Positions 8,286-17,798 of a stretch of DNA of 64,000 bases are shown here, in pieces. Position numbers and translations under genes: made by a program. The stretch comes from Sphingomonas lenta. Its GTDB lineage: Bacteria; Pseudomonadota; Alphaproteobacteria; Sphingomonadales; Sphingomonadaceae. A model generated the notes under the pieces. The model was given only the letters and a program-made list of their open reading frames with translations, ran no database searches and had not been told where the DNA came from. Numbering within the stretch: the stretch's first letter is position 1; every line of letters begins with the position of its first letter. Location: assembly GCF_002288825.1 (NCBI RefSeq), contig NZ_NSLI01000004.1, positions 48,501-112,500 on the forward strand, in the 5' to 3' direction.

Positions 8286-9290
8286 TCAAAAGCCCGACAG
8301 GAAGCTCGCGACGTTCGCACCCAGCGCGTCGACCGCGTAGCCGCCCTCCATCACCACGGCGGTCGGTAAGCCAACGCCCGCGATATCGCGCGCGAGCAGC
8401 GCATAGTCATCCGTCTCCAGCGCGAAATGCGAGATAGGGTCACCCGCCCAGGTGTCCGCACCGAAGCTCACCACCAGCGCCCCCGCGCCACAGCGCGCGA
8501 TGGCATCAAGCGCCGCGCCCTGCGCCCGCCGGAACGAGTCGAGCCTCGTCCCCCGCGGCAACGGCAGGTTGAGCGTCGCGCCCCGACCCTCGCCTTCGCC
8601 GACCTCATCGGCATGGCCCCAGTAGAAGGGATAGTCCGTCGCCGGGCCGGCGTGCACCGACGCGTAGAACACATCGCCGCGGGTCCAGAAGATGTCCTGC
8701 GTCCCGTTGCCGTGGTGATAGTCGATGTCGAGCACCGCCACCCGGCCGACTCCGGCATCCCGCATCGCCTGCGCCGCGACTGCGGCGGCGTTGATGTGGC
8801 AGTAGCCGCCGCAATAGTCGGCGCCCGCGTGATGTCCCGGCGGCCGGCACAGCGCGAACGCCGCGCGCTCGCCGCTGAGCACGGCATGCGCCGCCGCCAG
8901 CGCGGACTGCGCGCTCCAATAGCTCGCCTCGAACGCGTGCGATCCCAAAGGTGTCGTCGCATCAAACGCGTACCGCCCGAGCAGCGCGTCGATCCGCGTG
9001 AGCCGCACCGGCCGCCGCCCCACCACCGGAAAGGCGTAGGGGATCGCGTCGCCCGTCCGCCCCGCCTCGCGCCACAGCCGCGGCGCGTCCTGCAGGAACC
9101 GGATGTACCCCGCATCGTGCACCGCCAGCACGGGCGCGAGCCCGCGATCCTCCGGCCGCTCGGTCGCTGCGAGCGCCGCCAGCATCGCGTCCACCCGCTC
9201 CGGCTTCTCGGCATAGGCCGTGAACCCGCCGTTATGCAGCTCCTCGGCCGGCGCGTGCAGCCGCTGGCGGGAGTCGTGGAAGACGCGCAT
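8286..9290 (-). CDS. Acetylpolyamine amidohydrolase-like deacetylase (HDAC family)
   Basis: 334 aa zinc-dependent deacetylase of the arginase/HDAC fold. Motifs: RPPGHHAG with the tandem active-site His, zinc ligands in DIDYHHGNGTQDIFW, then YASVHAG, and a C-terminal VVMEGGYAVDALG. The overall pattern (start MRVFHDSRQRLHAP, GNGTQDIFWTRGDVFYASVH, PISHFALETDDY) resembles bacterial acetylpolyamine amidohydrolases more than class I histone deacetylases, so removal of acetyl groups from polyamines is the favoured role. Its start overlaps the nhaA stop (TGATG), so it is co-transcribed with nhaA and lysK. Confidence 0.88.
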   Translation of the reverse strand: MRVFHDSRQRLHAPAEELHNGGFTAYAEKPERVDAMLAALAATERPEDRGLAPVLAVHDAGYIRFLQDAPRLWREAGRTGDAIPYAFPVVGRRPVRLTRIDALLGRYAFDATTPLGSHAFEASYWSAQSALAAAHAVLSGERAAFALCRPPGHHAGADYCGGYCHINAAAVAAQAMRDAGVGRVAVLDIDYHHGNGTQDIFWTRGDVFYASVHAGPATDYPFYWGHADEVGEGEGRGATLNLPLPRGTRLDSFRRAQGAALDAIARCGAGALVVSFGADTWAGDPISHFALETDDYALLARDIAGVGLPTAVVMEGGYAVDALGANVASFLSGF

Positions 9291-10480
9291 CAGTCGCGCT
9301 TAGCCGACAGGCGAAGCACCGCGTAGCCCATGACCGCCGACAGCGCGGAGCCGGCGATCACGCCGAGCTTCACCTGGTCGATCAGCTCCGGCCGCCCCGG
9401 AAAGGCGAGCCCGCCGATGAACAGGCTCATGGTGAAGCCGATGCCGGCGAGCAACGCCACGCCGTACACTTGGCCCCAGCCGCACCCGCCCGGCTTCCCC
9501 GCGATTCCCAGCTTCACCGCCGCCCAGACCGCGCCCAATATGCCTAGCTGCTTGCCCAGGAACAGGCCCAACGCGACGGCCAGCACCAGCGGCTGGCCCA
9601 GGCCGCCGATCCCCGTGAGCGCGACGCCCGCATTGGCGAAGCCGAATAGCGGCACGATCAGGAACGCGCTCCACGGCGCCAGCCCGTGCTCGATCCGGTG
9701 CAGCGTCGATTCGGGCGCGTCCGGCGCGCCCGGAGTCGGCGTGATCGGCACCACAGCCGCCGCCAGCACGCCCGCGATCGTCGCGTGCACGCCCGACCTG
9801 AGCACGAAGAACCACAGGACCACGAAGCCGAGCAGGAACACCCACGGCGCGCGCACGCCGTGGCGGCCCAGCGCCCACATGACCGCCAGCACGCCCGCCG
9901 CCGCGGCCAGCGCGGGGAGGCTGAGCCCGTGGCTATAGGCGAGCGCGATGATCGCCACCGCCCCCATGTCGTCGACGATCGCCACCGTGGTCAGGAACAG
10001 CTTGAGCTGCGCGGGCACCCGCTTGCCGAGCAGCGCCATCACCCCGATCGCGAAGGCGATGTCGGTCGCCGCGGGAATCGCCCAGCCGCGCGTCAGCCCG
10101 TCCTGATCCCGCGTGATGAACAGGTACACGAGCGCGGGAACGATCATGCCGGACGCCGCCGCGATGACGGGCAGGCGGCGGTTCTCCGGCTGCGCCAGCG
10201 CGCCGTCCACCAGCTCGCGCTTGATCTCCAGTCCGACGAGCAGGAAGAAGAAGGCCATCAGCCCGTCGTTGATCCACAGCTCGACGTTCATCGGCCCCAG
10301 CGTGGGCGAGAGCGTCGGCCCGGTCGGATCATGCCGCCAATGCTCGTACCACTCGGCCGCGCCTGAGTTCGCGACGATCAGCGCCGCCGCCGCCGCCAGC
10401 ATCAGCACGATGCCGCCCGTCGCCTCCGACTGGAGGTAGCGGCGGAGCGCGTTGAACGGCTTGGCGACGGGCGCGTGCAC
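9290..10480 (-). CDS. nhaA: Na+/H+ antiporter NhaA
   Basis: Inner-membrane electrogenic sodium/proton antiporter for pH and salt homeostasis. At 396 aa it has family length, with about 12 hydrophobic segments. Diagnostic parts are INDGLMAFFFLLVGLEIKRE, AATDIAFAIGVMALLGKRVP and the paired aspartates in VAIVDDMGAVAIIAL, equivalent to the ion-binding Asp pair of the E. coli protein. It starts 2 bases beyond the lysK stop and overlaps the deacetylase downstream, forming a lysK-nhaA-deacetylase operon. Confidence 0.96.
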   Translation of the reverse strand: MHAPVAKPFNALRRYLQSEATGGIVLMLAAAAALIVANSGAAEWYEHWRHDPTGPTLSPTLGPMNVELWINDGLMAFFFLLVGLEIKRELVDGALAQPENRRLPVIAAASGMIVPALVYLFITRDQDGLTRGWAIPAATDIAFAIGVMALLGKRVPAQLKLFLTTVAIVDDMGAVAIIALAYSHGLSLPALAAAAGVLAVMWALGRHGVRAPWVFLLGFVVLWFFVLRSGVHATIAGVLAAAVVPITPTPGAPDAPESTLHRIEHGLAPWSAFLIVPLFGFANAGVALTGIGGLGQPLVLAVALGLFLGKQLGILGAVWAAVKLGIAGKPGGCGWGQVYGVALLAGIGFTMSLFIGGLAFPGRPELIDQVKLGVIAGSALSAVMGYAVLRLSAKRD

Positions 10481-10481
10481 G

Positions 10482-12101
10482 TCAGCCCACCCGCGCCAGC
10501 GCGTCCGCGATCAGCCCCCGGCTGTTGCCCACGCCGTAGAGTGCGATGAAGCTGCCCATGCGCGGGCCTTGGCTAGAGCCGAGCAGCGTCTCGTACAGCG
10601 CCTTGAACCAGTCGCGTAAGTTCTCCTTACCATAGTGCTCTTTGCCGACTTCGTAGACCATGTCCTGCAGCTCCTCCGCTGTGCCGCCAGGTGCGAAGCT
10701 GCCCGGCATTTGCGGTACTGACGACACTTTACCGAGCCGCTCGTAGAGGTCGTGAAGCGCCCTCCTCTCAATTTCGGTTGGAGGTCGCAGCACTAGCTTT
10801 GGCGCGACAACCTCACGATGGTAGGCGACAGCGCAGTCGATCAACGTAGCGACCGCTGCACTAAGCTCGTCCGAGATGTCATATGTACTGTAGACGTAGT
10901 TCTCGACGATCTCTCGATCTTGCGCGTTCAGCACGCCGACAAGGTTCAGCAACAGACCATATGTGAAAGGCAGCGCACCCGATGGCACTTGCCCGCCGTG
11001 GATGTGATGCACCGGATTACCCAGTCTCTCCTTGACAGGCTGGCCCGGATAGCTCGCGCGGAACTGCCAGTAATCATCCACCGCGCGCGGGATTACGCCC
11101 ATGTGGAGCTGCTTGGCCTTCTTGGGCTCGCGGTACGCGTAGAAGGCGAGGCTCTCCTCGGGGCCGTAGGTCAGCCACTGTTCGATCGACAGGCCGTTGC
11201 CCTTCGACTTCGAGATCTTCTCGCCATGCTCGTCGAGGAACATCTCGTAGTTGAAGCCCTCGGGCGGCCGCCCGCCGAGCACGCGCGCGATCTTGGACGA
11301 CTGGACTACCGAGTCGATCAGGTCCTTGCCCGCCATCTCATAATCCACGCTGAGCGCCACCCAGCGCATCGCCCAATCGACCTTCCATTGCAGCTTCGAC
11401 CCGCCCGACAGCGCCGACTGCGTCACCCGCTCGCCCCCGTCGTCGAACGCGATCAGGCCCGCGTCCGCGTCGACCACCTCGACGGGCACCTGCAGCACGA
11501 TCCCCGATTTGGGGCTCACCGGCAGCACGGGCGAGTAGGTGGCGCGACGCTCGGCGCGGAGCGTCGGCAGCATCACGTCCTGGATCTGGTCGAAGCGCTG
11601 AAGCACGAGCCGTAGCGCGTCGTCGAAGCGGCCGGACGTGTAGTAGTCCGTCGACGACGCGAACTCGTAGTCGAAGCCGTAGCGGTCGAGGAAATCGCGC
11701 AGTCGCGCGTTGTTGTGCGCCGCGAAGCTCTCGTGCGTCCCGAACGGATCGGGGATGCGGCTCAGCGGACGACCGAGATGCTCCCGCAGCATGTCGCCGT
11801 TGGGCACGTTGTCGGGCACCTTGCGCAGGCCGTCCATGTCGTCGGAAAAGGCGACGAGCTTGGTCGGCTGGTCGGACAAGGTGTGGAACGCGTTGCGCAC
11901 CATCGTCGTGCGCAGCACTTCGTTGAACGTGCCGATATGCGGCAGGCCCGAGGGACCGTACCCCGTCTCGAACACGACCGGCCCAGGCTGTCCGCCTTCG
12001 CCCGGCTTGCCCTCGGGCCAGCGCTTCAACAGCTTGCGCGCTTCCTCGTACGGCCAAGCCTTGGACTCGAGGGCGGCGGTGCGGATGTCGTCGGTCGTCA
12101 T
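10482..12101 (-). CDS. lysK: Lysyl-tRNA synthetase, class I
   Basis: 539 aa class I LysRS (archaeal type, common in alphaproteobacteria), charging tRNA-Lys. The HIGH-like motif is GPSGLPHIGTFNE near residue 50 and the KMSKS-like motif is EKISKSKGNG near 295. The C-terminal portion (about residues 345-495, bases 10620-11060) has distinctly lower GC and different codon choice from the N-terminal half, including a 60-base line at about 47%. First gene of an operon with nhaA and the deacetylase. Confidence 0.96.
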   Translation of the reverse strand: MTTDDIRTAALESKAWPYEEARKLLKRWPEGKPGEGGQPGPVVFETGYGPSGLPHIGTFNEVLRTTMVRNAFHTLSDQPTKLVAFSDDMDGLRKVPDNVPNGDMLREHLGRPLSRIPDPFGTHESFAAHNNARLRDFLDRYGFDYEFASSTDYYTSGRFDDALRLVLQRFDQIQDVMLPTLRAERRATYSPVLPVSPKSGIVLQVPVEVVDADAGLIAFDDGGERVTQSALSGGSKLQWKVDWAMRWVALSVDYEMAGKDLIDSVVQSSKIARVLGGRPPEGFNYEMFLDEHGEKISKSKGNGLSIEQWLTYGPEESLAFYAYREPKKAKQLHMGVIPRAVDDYWQFRASYPGQPVKERLGNPVHHIHGGQVPSGALPFTYGLLLNLVGVLNAQDREIVENYVYSTYDISDELSAAVATLIDCAVAYHREVVAPKLVLRPPTEIERRALHDLYERLGKVSSVPQMPGSFAPGGTAEELQDMVYEVGKEHYGKENLRDWFKALYETLLGSSQGPRMGSFIALYGVGNSRGLIADALARVG

Positions 12102-12222
12102 CGACCGAGCGACCTAGCGCCCGAAGGCCGATGCGCAACGATATTCGAGGGTAGAAGCTCGATTCGCGTAGCCGCGCGCTCACCTTGCGTTCAGGGCCGC
12201 GCCGCCTAAAGCCGCGGCGCTT

Positions 12223-14694
12223 ATGGTTGTAACCCTGTCCCTTCTCCTTTCCGCCGCGCCCCTCCAAGCGCAGCAGCCCACGACACCGCCTGTCCAGGAG
12301 CCGACGGTCCAAGAGCCCGCCACCGAGGAGGCGGAAACCGACGCCGAGGCGAGCGAGGGGGAAGAGATCGTCGTCACCGGCCAGCGCGAGCCGGGCAGCG
12401 TCGCGGGCGACATCCCGCCGCTCCAGCAGATTCGCCCCGCCGAGATCCGCTCCTACGGCGTGAACACCGTCGAGGAACTGCTCGCCGAACTAGGGCCGCA
12501 GACGCGCTCGGGCCGCGGCGGCCCGCCGGTGGTGCTGGTGAACGGCCGCCGCGTCTCTGGCTTCCAGGAGATCCGCGATATCCCGACCGAGGCGATCCTG
12601 CGCGTCGACGTGCTGCCGGAGGAGGTGGCGCTCCGATACGGCTATCGCGCCGACCAGCGCGTGGTGAATTTCGTGCTCCGCCGCCGCTTCCGTGCTGTCA
12701 CCGCCGAGGCCGACGCGCGCGTCGCGACCGAGGGCGGCCGCGTCGCGCCGGAAGCGGAGGTCGATTTCCTGACGATCCGCCGCGACGAGCGCCTCAACCT
12801 GCACCTCGAAGGCCAGTTCACCGACGCGCTCACCGAATCGGAGCGCAACGTCTTGAGCCGCAACGGTGACGGCAGCAGCGGCGACCCGCTGCGCACGCTG
12901 CTGCCCGAGAACCGCACCGTGTCCACCAACGCCGTCTACGCCCGCCCGATCGGGAACGTGCAGGCGTCGGTCAACGGCCAGCTCGAGATCAGCGACTCGA
13001 CCGCTTTGTTCGGCGCGGGGCTCGACGGGCTCGCGCTCCAGCAGGACAGCCGCACCATCTCCGGCCGGCTCGGCACGACGCTGAACGGCGACATCGGCTC
13101 CTGGCGCTGGAACTTCACGGGCGCGTACGACATCTCCGACTCGGAGACGTTCACCGACGTCGAAGGCTTCGCGCCCAACCGCGCCGACGCCGTATCCTCG
13201 CAGGGTAACGCCAGCCTGCTTCTGAACGGCACCGCCTTCGAGCTGCCCGCGGGCAACATCTCCACGAGCGTCCGCGTCGGCGGATCGACGCTCGATTTCG
13301 AGAGCCGCTCCTTCCGCTTCGGGAACGCTGTCGAGAGCCGGGTGTCGCGCGACGTGGGCGGGGCACGTGGTAACATCGACGTGCCGATCGCCAGCCGCAG
13401 CCGCGACGTGCTGCCCTTCCTGGGCCAGCTCTCCGTCAACGCCAACGCGGAGGTCGAACGCCTCTCCGACTTCGGCACGCTCTGGAGCATCGGTTACGGC
13501 GCGAACTGGTCGCCCTTGACCGGCGTCCGCCTGATCGCCTCCGTCGTCGACGAGCAGAACGCGCCCAGCCCGCAGCAGCTCGGCAACCCGGTCATCACCA
13601 CGCCCAATACCCGCGTCTTCGACTATCTGCGCGGCGAAACCGTCGCGGTGGAGAGCATCACGGGCGGCAACCCCCTCCTCCGCGCCAACGACCGCAGCGC
13701 GTTCCGCCTCGGGCTCAACCTGCAACCCTGGTCGGACAAGGACCTGACGTTCCAGGCCGACTACAATCGGATCCGCATCGACGATCCCATCGCGGGCTTT
13801 CCGGCCGCCACCGCCGAGATCGCCGCCGCCTTCCCCGACCGCTTCACGCGCGACGCCGAAGGACGGCTGACACGCCTCGACGCCCGGCCGATCAACTTCG
13901 ACCGGCAGGAGCGGTCTAGCATCCGCTACGGCTTCAACTTCTCCAAGCCGCTCCGGTCGCGCGTCCAGCGCCAGCTCGAGGCGTTCCGCGCCGGCAAGGG
14001 CCCGAACCCGTTCGAAGGCCTGCGCCCGTCTGGCGGCGCGCGGCGGCAGGCCGAAGCCGCGGCCGACGCGCAGCGCCCGGCGGGCGAAGCGCCGCGGCGC
14101 GGTGAGGGCGGGCAAGCGGGCGGCCAGGGCGCCGGCCCCGGCGGCCGCTTCGGTGGCGGACGTAATTTCGGTGGGGGGGGCTTCGGCGGACGTGGCGGGG
14201 GAGGCGGCGGACGTCTCCAGTTCGCGCTGTTCCACACGGTCAACTTGACCGAGCGCGTGACGGTGGCGGAGGGCGGGCCCGTGCTCGACCTGTTGAACGG
14301 CGACGCGATCGGCAACAATGGCGGCCAGCCGCGCCACGAGGTCGAGGGCCAGGCGGGCTACACCAACAACGGCCTGGGCGCGCGCCTGTCGCTCAACTTC
14401 CGCTCCGCGACCGAAGTGCAGGGCGGCACCGCCGCCGCGCCCGAGACGCTGGAGTTCGGCAGCCTGACCACGCTCAACCTCCGCCTCTTCGCCGACCTAG
14501 GCGCGCGGCCCGAATGGGTCCGGCGGCACCCCTGGATGCGTGGCATGCGCGTGACGGTAGGCGTCGACAACCTGTTCAACCAGCGCCAGGAGGTGCTCGA
14601 CCAGACGGGTGGGACGCCGATCAATTTCCAGCCGGCGTTGCTCGATCCGCTCGGGCGGTCGGTGCGGGTATCGCTTCGGAAGCTATTCTTTTAG
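12223..14694 (+). CDS. TonB-dependent-receptor-like outer-membrane protein with Gly-rich insert
   Basis: 823 aa with a signal peptide (MVVTLSLLLSAAPLQAQ). An acidic linker leads to EEIVVTGQRE, the sphingomonad TonB-box-like segment, followed by a plug-like domain (INTVEELLAEL-type stretch, VVLVNGRRVSGFQEI, DIPTEAILRVDVLPEEVALRYGY) and a beta-rich barrel. Unusual: residues about 610-660 contain a Pro/Ala/Gln then Gly-rich low-complexity insert (GGRFGGGRNFGGGGFGG and similar) just before the last strands. The end SLRKLFF carries a terminal aromatic residue, as in barrel proteins. The ligand is unknown. Confidence 0.8.
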   Translation: MVVTLSLLLSAAPLQAQQPTTPPVQEPTVQEPATEEAETDAEASEGEEIVVTGQREPGSVAGDIPPLQQIRPAEIRSYGVNTVEELLAELGPQTRSGRGGPPVVLVNGRRVSGFQEIRDIPTEAILRVDVLPEEVALRYGYRADQRVVNFVLRRRFRAVTAEADARVATEGGRVAPEAEVDFLTIRRDERLNLHLEGQFTDALTESERNVLSRNGDGSSGDPLRTLLPENRTVSTNAVYARPIGNVQASVNGQLEISDSTALFGAGLDGLALQQDSRTISGRLGTTLNGDIGSWRWNFTGAYDISDSETFTDVEGFAPNRADAVSSQGNASLLLNGTAFELPAGNISTSVRVGGSTLDFESRSFRFGNAVESRVSRDVGGARGNIDVPIASRSRDVLPFLGQLSVNANAEVERLSDFGTLWSIGYGANWSPLTGVRLIASVVDEQNAPSPQQLGNPVITTPNTRVFDYLRGETVAVESITGGNPLLRANDRSAFRLGLNLQPWSDKDLTFQADYNRIRIDDPIAGFPAATAEIAAAFPDRFTRDAEGRLTRLDARPINFDRQERSSIRYGFNFSKPLRSRVQRQLEAFRAGKGPNPFEGLRPSGGARRQAEAAADAQRPAGEAPRRGEGGQAGGQGAGPGGRFGGGRNFGGGGFGGRGGGGGGRLQFALFHTVNLTERVTVAEGGPVLDLLNGDAIGNNGGQPRHEVEGQAGYTNNGLGARLSLNFRSATEVQGGTAAAPETLEFGSLTTLNLRLFADLGARPEWVRRHPWMRGMRVTVGVDNLFNQRQEVLDQTGGTPINFQPALLDPLGRSVRVSLRKLFF

Positions 14695-14716
14695 CTCGCC
14701 CTGTCCCACCACAGCC

Positions 14717-14811
14717 GTCACCCCGGACTTGTTCCGGGGTCCATCGTCGTGCGAACGATGCCGCCGGAGTGCGCGCACGACGATGGATGCCGGAACAAGT
14801 CCGGCATGACG
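14717..14811. repeat. Long palindromic repeat, family A copy 1
   Basis: Arms CACCCCGGACTTGTTCCGGG and CCGGAACAAGTCCGGCATGA flank a variable centre with a CGTCGTGCG/CGCACGACG inner stem. Related copies are at 21691, 35788, 50771 and 61376. This one lies between the TonB-receptor-like gene and the SDR gene; its right arm contains an ATG in frame with the SDR. Confidence 0.9.
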
Positions 14812-14832
14812 AAGAAGGGGGCGGGAAGCGTC

Positions 14833-15648
14833 ATGGCCGGCGAAAAGGCGATCTTCGTGACGGGCGCGGCGTCGGGCATCGGGCTCGCCGTCGCCAGGCT
14901 CTTCTCCGACCGCGGCTGGCGCGTGGGCCTGTCCGACATCGACAAGCCCGGCCTCGCCGCCGCGGCCAGGAGCCACCCTTTCCCGCTGGAGCGCACCTCG
15001 ACGCACCCGCTCGACGTCACGAACCGAGAGCAATGGGCGGAGGCGTTGGACGCGTTCACCGAGTCGAGCGGCGGGCGCCTCGACGTGCTCTTCAACAATG
15101 CGGGCGTGCCGCACGGGGGACCCTTCGCGTACGCGGGCTGGGAGGGCATCGACCGCACGGTGGCGGTGAACCTGATGGGCGTGATCAACGGCGCGCGGAT
15201 CAGTCACCTCTACCTGCATCGCACGCCGGGGTCGTGCCTGCTCAACACCGCCTCGGCGAGCGCGATCTACGGCTCGGCGGGACTCGCCGTCTACTCGGCG
15301 ACCAAGTTCGCGGTACGCGCGCTCACCGAGGCGCTCGACGCCGAATGGCACGCCGACGGCATCAAGGTGCGCGCGCTGGTGCCGGGCTTCATCGACACGC
15401 CGCTCCTTCAGCAGACGACCGAGGGCTCCAACCGCTCGATCCGCGACACGGTGACGAACGCCGGCTTCGAACTGACCTCGGCCGACGCGGTCGCCAAGGC
15501 CGCGTGGAAGGCGGTGCACGGGAAGCGGGTGCTCATACCCGTCGGCCCGACCGCGCGGCGGCTGATGTTTGCGGCGCGCTGGATGCCCGGTCGGCTAAGG
15601 CGGGTGATGCGCCGCCGCTACGCCGAGCCCGCTATGCTTCCAGGATAG
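14833..15648 (+). CDS. Short-chain dehydrogenase/reductase
   Basis: 271 aa NAD(P)-dependent SDR. Cofactor motif TGAASGIG near the N-terminus, NNAG segment ([10 protein letters not shown]), catalytic Ser region [10 protein letters not shown] and YSATK. The acidic residue in LSDIDK after strand 2 suggests NAD preference. Start at ATG 14833 is chosen for the GGGAAG upstream. An in-frame ATG inside the preceding repeat (14806) would add 9 residues. Its 3' end overlaps the convergent phhB by 17 bases. Substrate unknown. Confidence 0.9.
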   Translation: MAGEKAIFVTGAASGIGLAVARLFSDRGWRVGLSDIDKPGLAAAARSHPFPLERTSTHPLDVTNREQWAEALDAFTESSGGRLDVLFNNAGVPHGGPFAYAGWEGIDRTVAVNLMGVINGARISHLYLHRTPGSCLLNTASASAIYGSAGLAVYSATKFAVRALTEALDAEWHADGIKVRALVPGFIDTPLLQQTTEGSNRSIRDTVTNAGFELTSADAVAKAAWKAVHGKRVLIPVGPTARRLMFAARWMPGRLRRVMRRRYAEPAMLPG

Positions 15649-15925
15649 CGTCGATCGCGGTGGCGAGCTCCACGTCGCGGTGCGACAGCCCGCCCGCGTC
15701 GTGCGTGGTGAGCAGTATCTCGACGCGGTTATAGACGTTGGACCATTCGGGATGATGGTCCGCCTTTTCCGCCAGGATCGCGACGCGCGCCATGAAGCCG
15801 AACGCTTCCGCGAAGTCGCCGAACGCGACGCGGCGGACGATCGCGTCGCGGCCCTCGTCGTAATCCCAGTCGGAAAGCGCGTCCAACGCCTCGGCCCGCT
15901 CCGCCTCGCTCAGCTGCTCGACCAC
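15632..15925 (-). CDS. phhB: Pterin-4a-carbinolamine dehydratase
   Basis: 97 aa. Dehydrates 4a-hydroxytetrahydrobiopterin, recycling pterin cofactor for aromatic hydroxylases such as phenylalanine hydroxylase. The family signature is [20 protein letters not shown] followed by [10 protein letters not shown]. The GTG at 15925 is chosen because AAGGAG sits 6 bases upstream and the protein has normal length. It is convergent with and slightly overlaps the SDR gene. Confidence 0.93.
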   Translation of the reverse strand: MVEQLSEAERAEALDALSDWDYDEGRDAIVRRVAFGDFAEAFGFMARVAILAEKADHHPEWSNVYNRVEILLTTHDAGGLSHRDVELATAIDAILEA

Positions 15926-15970
15926 TGCCGCTCCTTCCGTTCGTCCCGACCGGGGCCTATGGCAGGCGGC

Positions 15971-16381
15971 ATGAGCGAACAAGAGCCCGCCGGTTACGCG
16001 CCGTCGCCCGAGCTGATCGAGCGCATCGCCCGCGACACGATCGCCAAGCTGCCCCCGCGCTTCCGCGACCACCTGGGCGACGTGGTGCTTCTCGTGGAGG
16101 AGCTGGCCGACGAGGAAACGCTGGACGCGCTCGGCATCGAGCACCCGCTCGACCTGACCGGCCTCTATCACGGCCGCCCCTTGGGCGAGAAATCGTCGAT
16201 GGAGGCGGGCTCCCCGCCCGACCGCATCCACCTCTACCGCCGCGCGATCCTGGAGGAGTGGATCGAGACCGACGTGCGCCTCGACGACCTCGTGCGGCAC
16301 GTCACGATCCATGAGATCGGCCATCATTTCGGCCTGTCGGACGAGGACATGCACGCGCTGGAGGACGCGGCCGGGGAGTGA
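15971..16381 (+). CDS. Zincin-like metallopeptidase family protein
   Basis: 136 aa cytoplasmic protein of the small bacterial metallopeptidase family with an HExxH zinc motif at the C-terminus ([17 protein letters not shown]). Helical N-terminal half; [10 protein letters not shown] is characteristic. An in-frame ATG at 15959 would add four residues. Biological substrate unknown. Its end overlaps ccmA (GTGA), so it is probably co-transcribed with ccmAB. Confidence 0.88.
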   Translation: MSEQEPAGYAPSPELIERIARDTIAKLPPRFRDHLGDVVLLVEELADEETLDALGIEHPLDLTGLYHGRPLGEKSSMEAGSPPDRIHLYRRAILEEWIETDVRLDDLVRHVTIHEIGHHFGLSDEDMHALEDAAGE

Positions 16382-16929
16382 TCCTGCGGTTCGAGGATGT
16401 GGCTGTCGCGCGAGGTGGGCGCGTGCTGGTGCACGGGCTCTCGCTGCAACTCGCAGCCGGTGATGCGGCGCTGGTGACCGGATCGAATGGAGCAGGCAAG
16501 TCGTCGCTGCTGCGCGTCGCGGCCGGGCTGCTGGGCCCGTTCGCGGGTCGCGTCGAGCGCGGCGGCGAGGCCGCGCTGCTGACCGAGGCGCACGCGCACG
16601 ATCCGGAGCTGTCGTTGGACCGAGCGCTCGGCTTCTGGGCCAAGGTCGATCGCGTCGCGCCGGCGCTCGACGCGCTGGAGCTCGCGCATCTGGCGGACGT
16701 GCCCGTGCGGCTCCTGTCCACCGGTCAGCGGCGACGCGCGGGGCTGGCGCGCGTCGTCGCGGGTGGCGCGGCATTGTGGCTGCTCGACGAGCCGGCGAAC
16801 GGGCTCGACGCGGACGGCGTCCTGCTGCTCGAACGGTTGCTGGCGGAGCACCGCGCGCGGGGCGGCGCGGCGATGGTGGCGAGTCATACGCCCGTAGCGC
16901 TTCCGCACGCAGTCGAGGTGCGGCTGTGA
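16378..16929 (+). CDS. ccmA: Heme exporter ATP-binding protein CcmA
   Basis: 183 aa ABC ATPase of the CcmAB complex in system I cytochrome c maturation; it releases holo-CcmE from CcmC. Walker [10 protein letters not shown], signature [15 protein letters not shown], Walker [13 protein letters not shown]. The short length is typical of CcmA. GTG start overlaps the preceding stop, and its own stop overlaps ccmB (GTGA). Confidence 0.93.
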   Translation: MILRFEDVAVARGGRVLVHGLSLQLAAGDAALVTGSNGAGKSSLLRVAAGLLGPFAGRVERGGEAALLTEAHAHDPELSLDRALGFWAKVDRVAPALDALELAHLADVPVRLLSTGQRRRAGLARVVAGGAALWLLDEPANGLDADGVLLLERLLAEHRARGGAAMVASHTPVALPHAVEVRL

Positions 16930-17570
16930 GCCTGTTCGCCGCGCTCGTGCTGCGCGACCTGCGGCGCGCCTATGCGGGCGGCGGAGCGCTGTGGCCGGTG
17001 GCGTTCTTCCTGCTGGTGGCGACGCTGTTCCCCTTCGCGGTCGGGCCCGACCAGGCGCTGCTGGGGCGCGTAGCGGCGGGCGTGGTGTGGGCGGCGGCGC
17101 TGCTCGCGGCGCTCTTGCCCGTCGAGCGGCTCGTCGCGCCCGACCTGGAGGCGGGCGTACTCGACCAGCTCGCGGTGCGCGGCGTGTCGATGGCGCTGGT
17201 GGCGAGCGCGAAGGTGGCGGCGCACTGGCTGGCGTTCACGCCGCCGCTGATGGGGGCGACGGTCGTCGCGGCGGGGTTGCTGGGCATGTCGGGCCGGACG
17301 CTCGCGATGGTCGAGACCGGCCTGCTGATCGGCACGCCGGGGCTCGCGGCGCTGGGCGTGGCGACGGGCGCGCTCGTCGCGGGGCTGCGCGGCGCGGGCG
17401 CGGTGGCGGGGCTGGTCATGCTGCCGCTGGCCGTGCCGCTGCTCATCTTCGGCGCGGGCGCGGTGGAGCAGGGGGCGGGCGCGTACAAGCTGCTCGGCGC
17501 GGTGAGCCTGTTGCTGCTCGCGGGCGCGCCGTTCGTGGCGGCGGCGGCGATCAGGGCGGGGATGGATTGA
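16926..17570 (+). CDS. ccmB: Heme exporter membrane protein CcmB
   Basis: 214 aa, six predicted membrane helices. Permease partner of CcmA in cytochrome c biogenesis, inner membrane. Recognised from the N-terminus ([14 protein letters not shown]), [21 protein letters not shown] and [18 protein letters not shown] start overlaps the ccmA stop. The remaining ccm genes (ccmC, E, F, G, H) are not next to it in this window. Confidence 0.93.
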   Translation: MSLFAALVLRDLRRAYAGGGALWPVAFFLLVATLFPFAVGPDQALLGRVAAGVVWAAALLAALLPVERLVAPDLEAGVLDQLAVRGVSMALVASAKVAAHWLAFTPPLMGATVVAAGLLGMSGRTLAMVETGLLIGTPGLAALGVATGALVAGLRGAGAVAGLVMLPLAVPLLIFGAGAVEQGAGAYKLLGAVSLLLLAGAPFVAAAAIRAGMD

Positions 17571-17597
17571 GGTACTGCCAGAGGCTATATCGTAATC

Positions 17598-17798
17598 ATG
17601 CGTAATATGCCGCAGCACGATCTGCCTGGCCTAAAGAAGCCGCCCTCGCGTGCGAGCATGGAGCGGTTGCACCAGCATATGCTTCGTGAATTCGAGCGGC
17701 GTCGTCGGCGACCGGGAGAGGATGGTCAAGCTGTGCCGGTCGAACCTGGTAAACCACTGAATTTGTCGGGCGGCGCTGCCGTTCCATTGGAGGATTAG
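17598..17798 (+). CDS. Small basic hypothetical protein, 66 aa
   Basis: ATG start 27 bases after ccmB in a lower-GC stretch. The product is soluble and begins MRNMPQHDLPGLKKPPSRAS. It has a basic helix (HQHMLREFERRRRRPG) and an uncharged tail ending GGAAVPLED. No family recognised. Its last 4 bases overlap the end of the convergent methyltransferase gene. The unusual composition and intact frame make it plausible but unproven. Confidence 0.45.
   Translation: MRNMPQHDLPGLKKPPSRASMERLHQHMLREFERRRRRPGEDGQAVPVEPGKPLNLSGGAAVPLED

Noticed and set aside
12102..12222. A regulatory hairpin in the lysK/TonB-receptor divergent gap
   Set aside because: GCGCCGC...GCGGCGC can pair, but in GC-rich DNA this short stem is not convincing and no promoter could be defined.
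14710..14812. Palindromic repeats as insertion sequences or CRISPR
   Set aside because: No transposase, no regular spacers, no target duplications visible; they are hairpin repeats of a type common in sphingomonads.
16926..17798. ccmAB with the next small gene as a complete ccm operon
   Set aside because: The 66-residue product has no membrane segment and does not resemble CcmC or CcmD.
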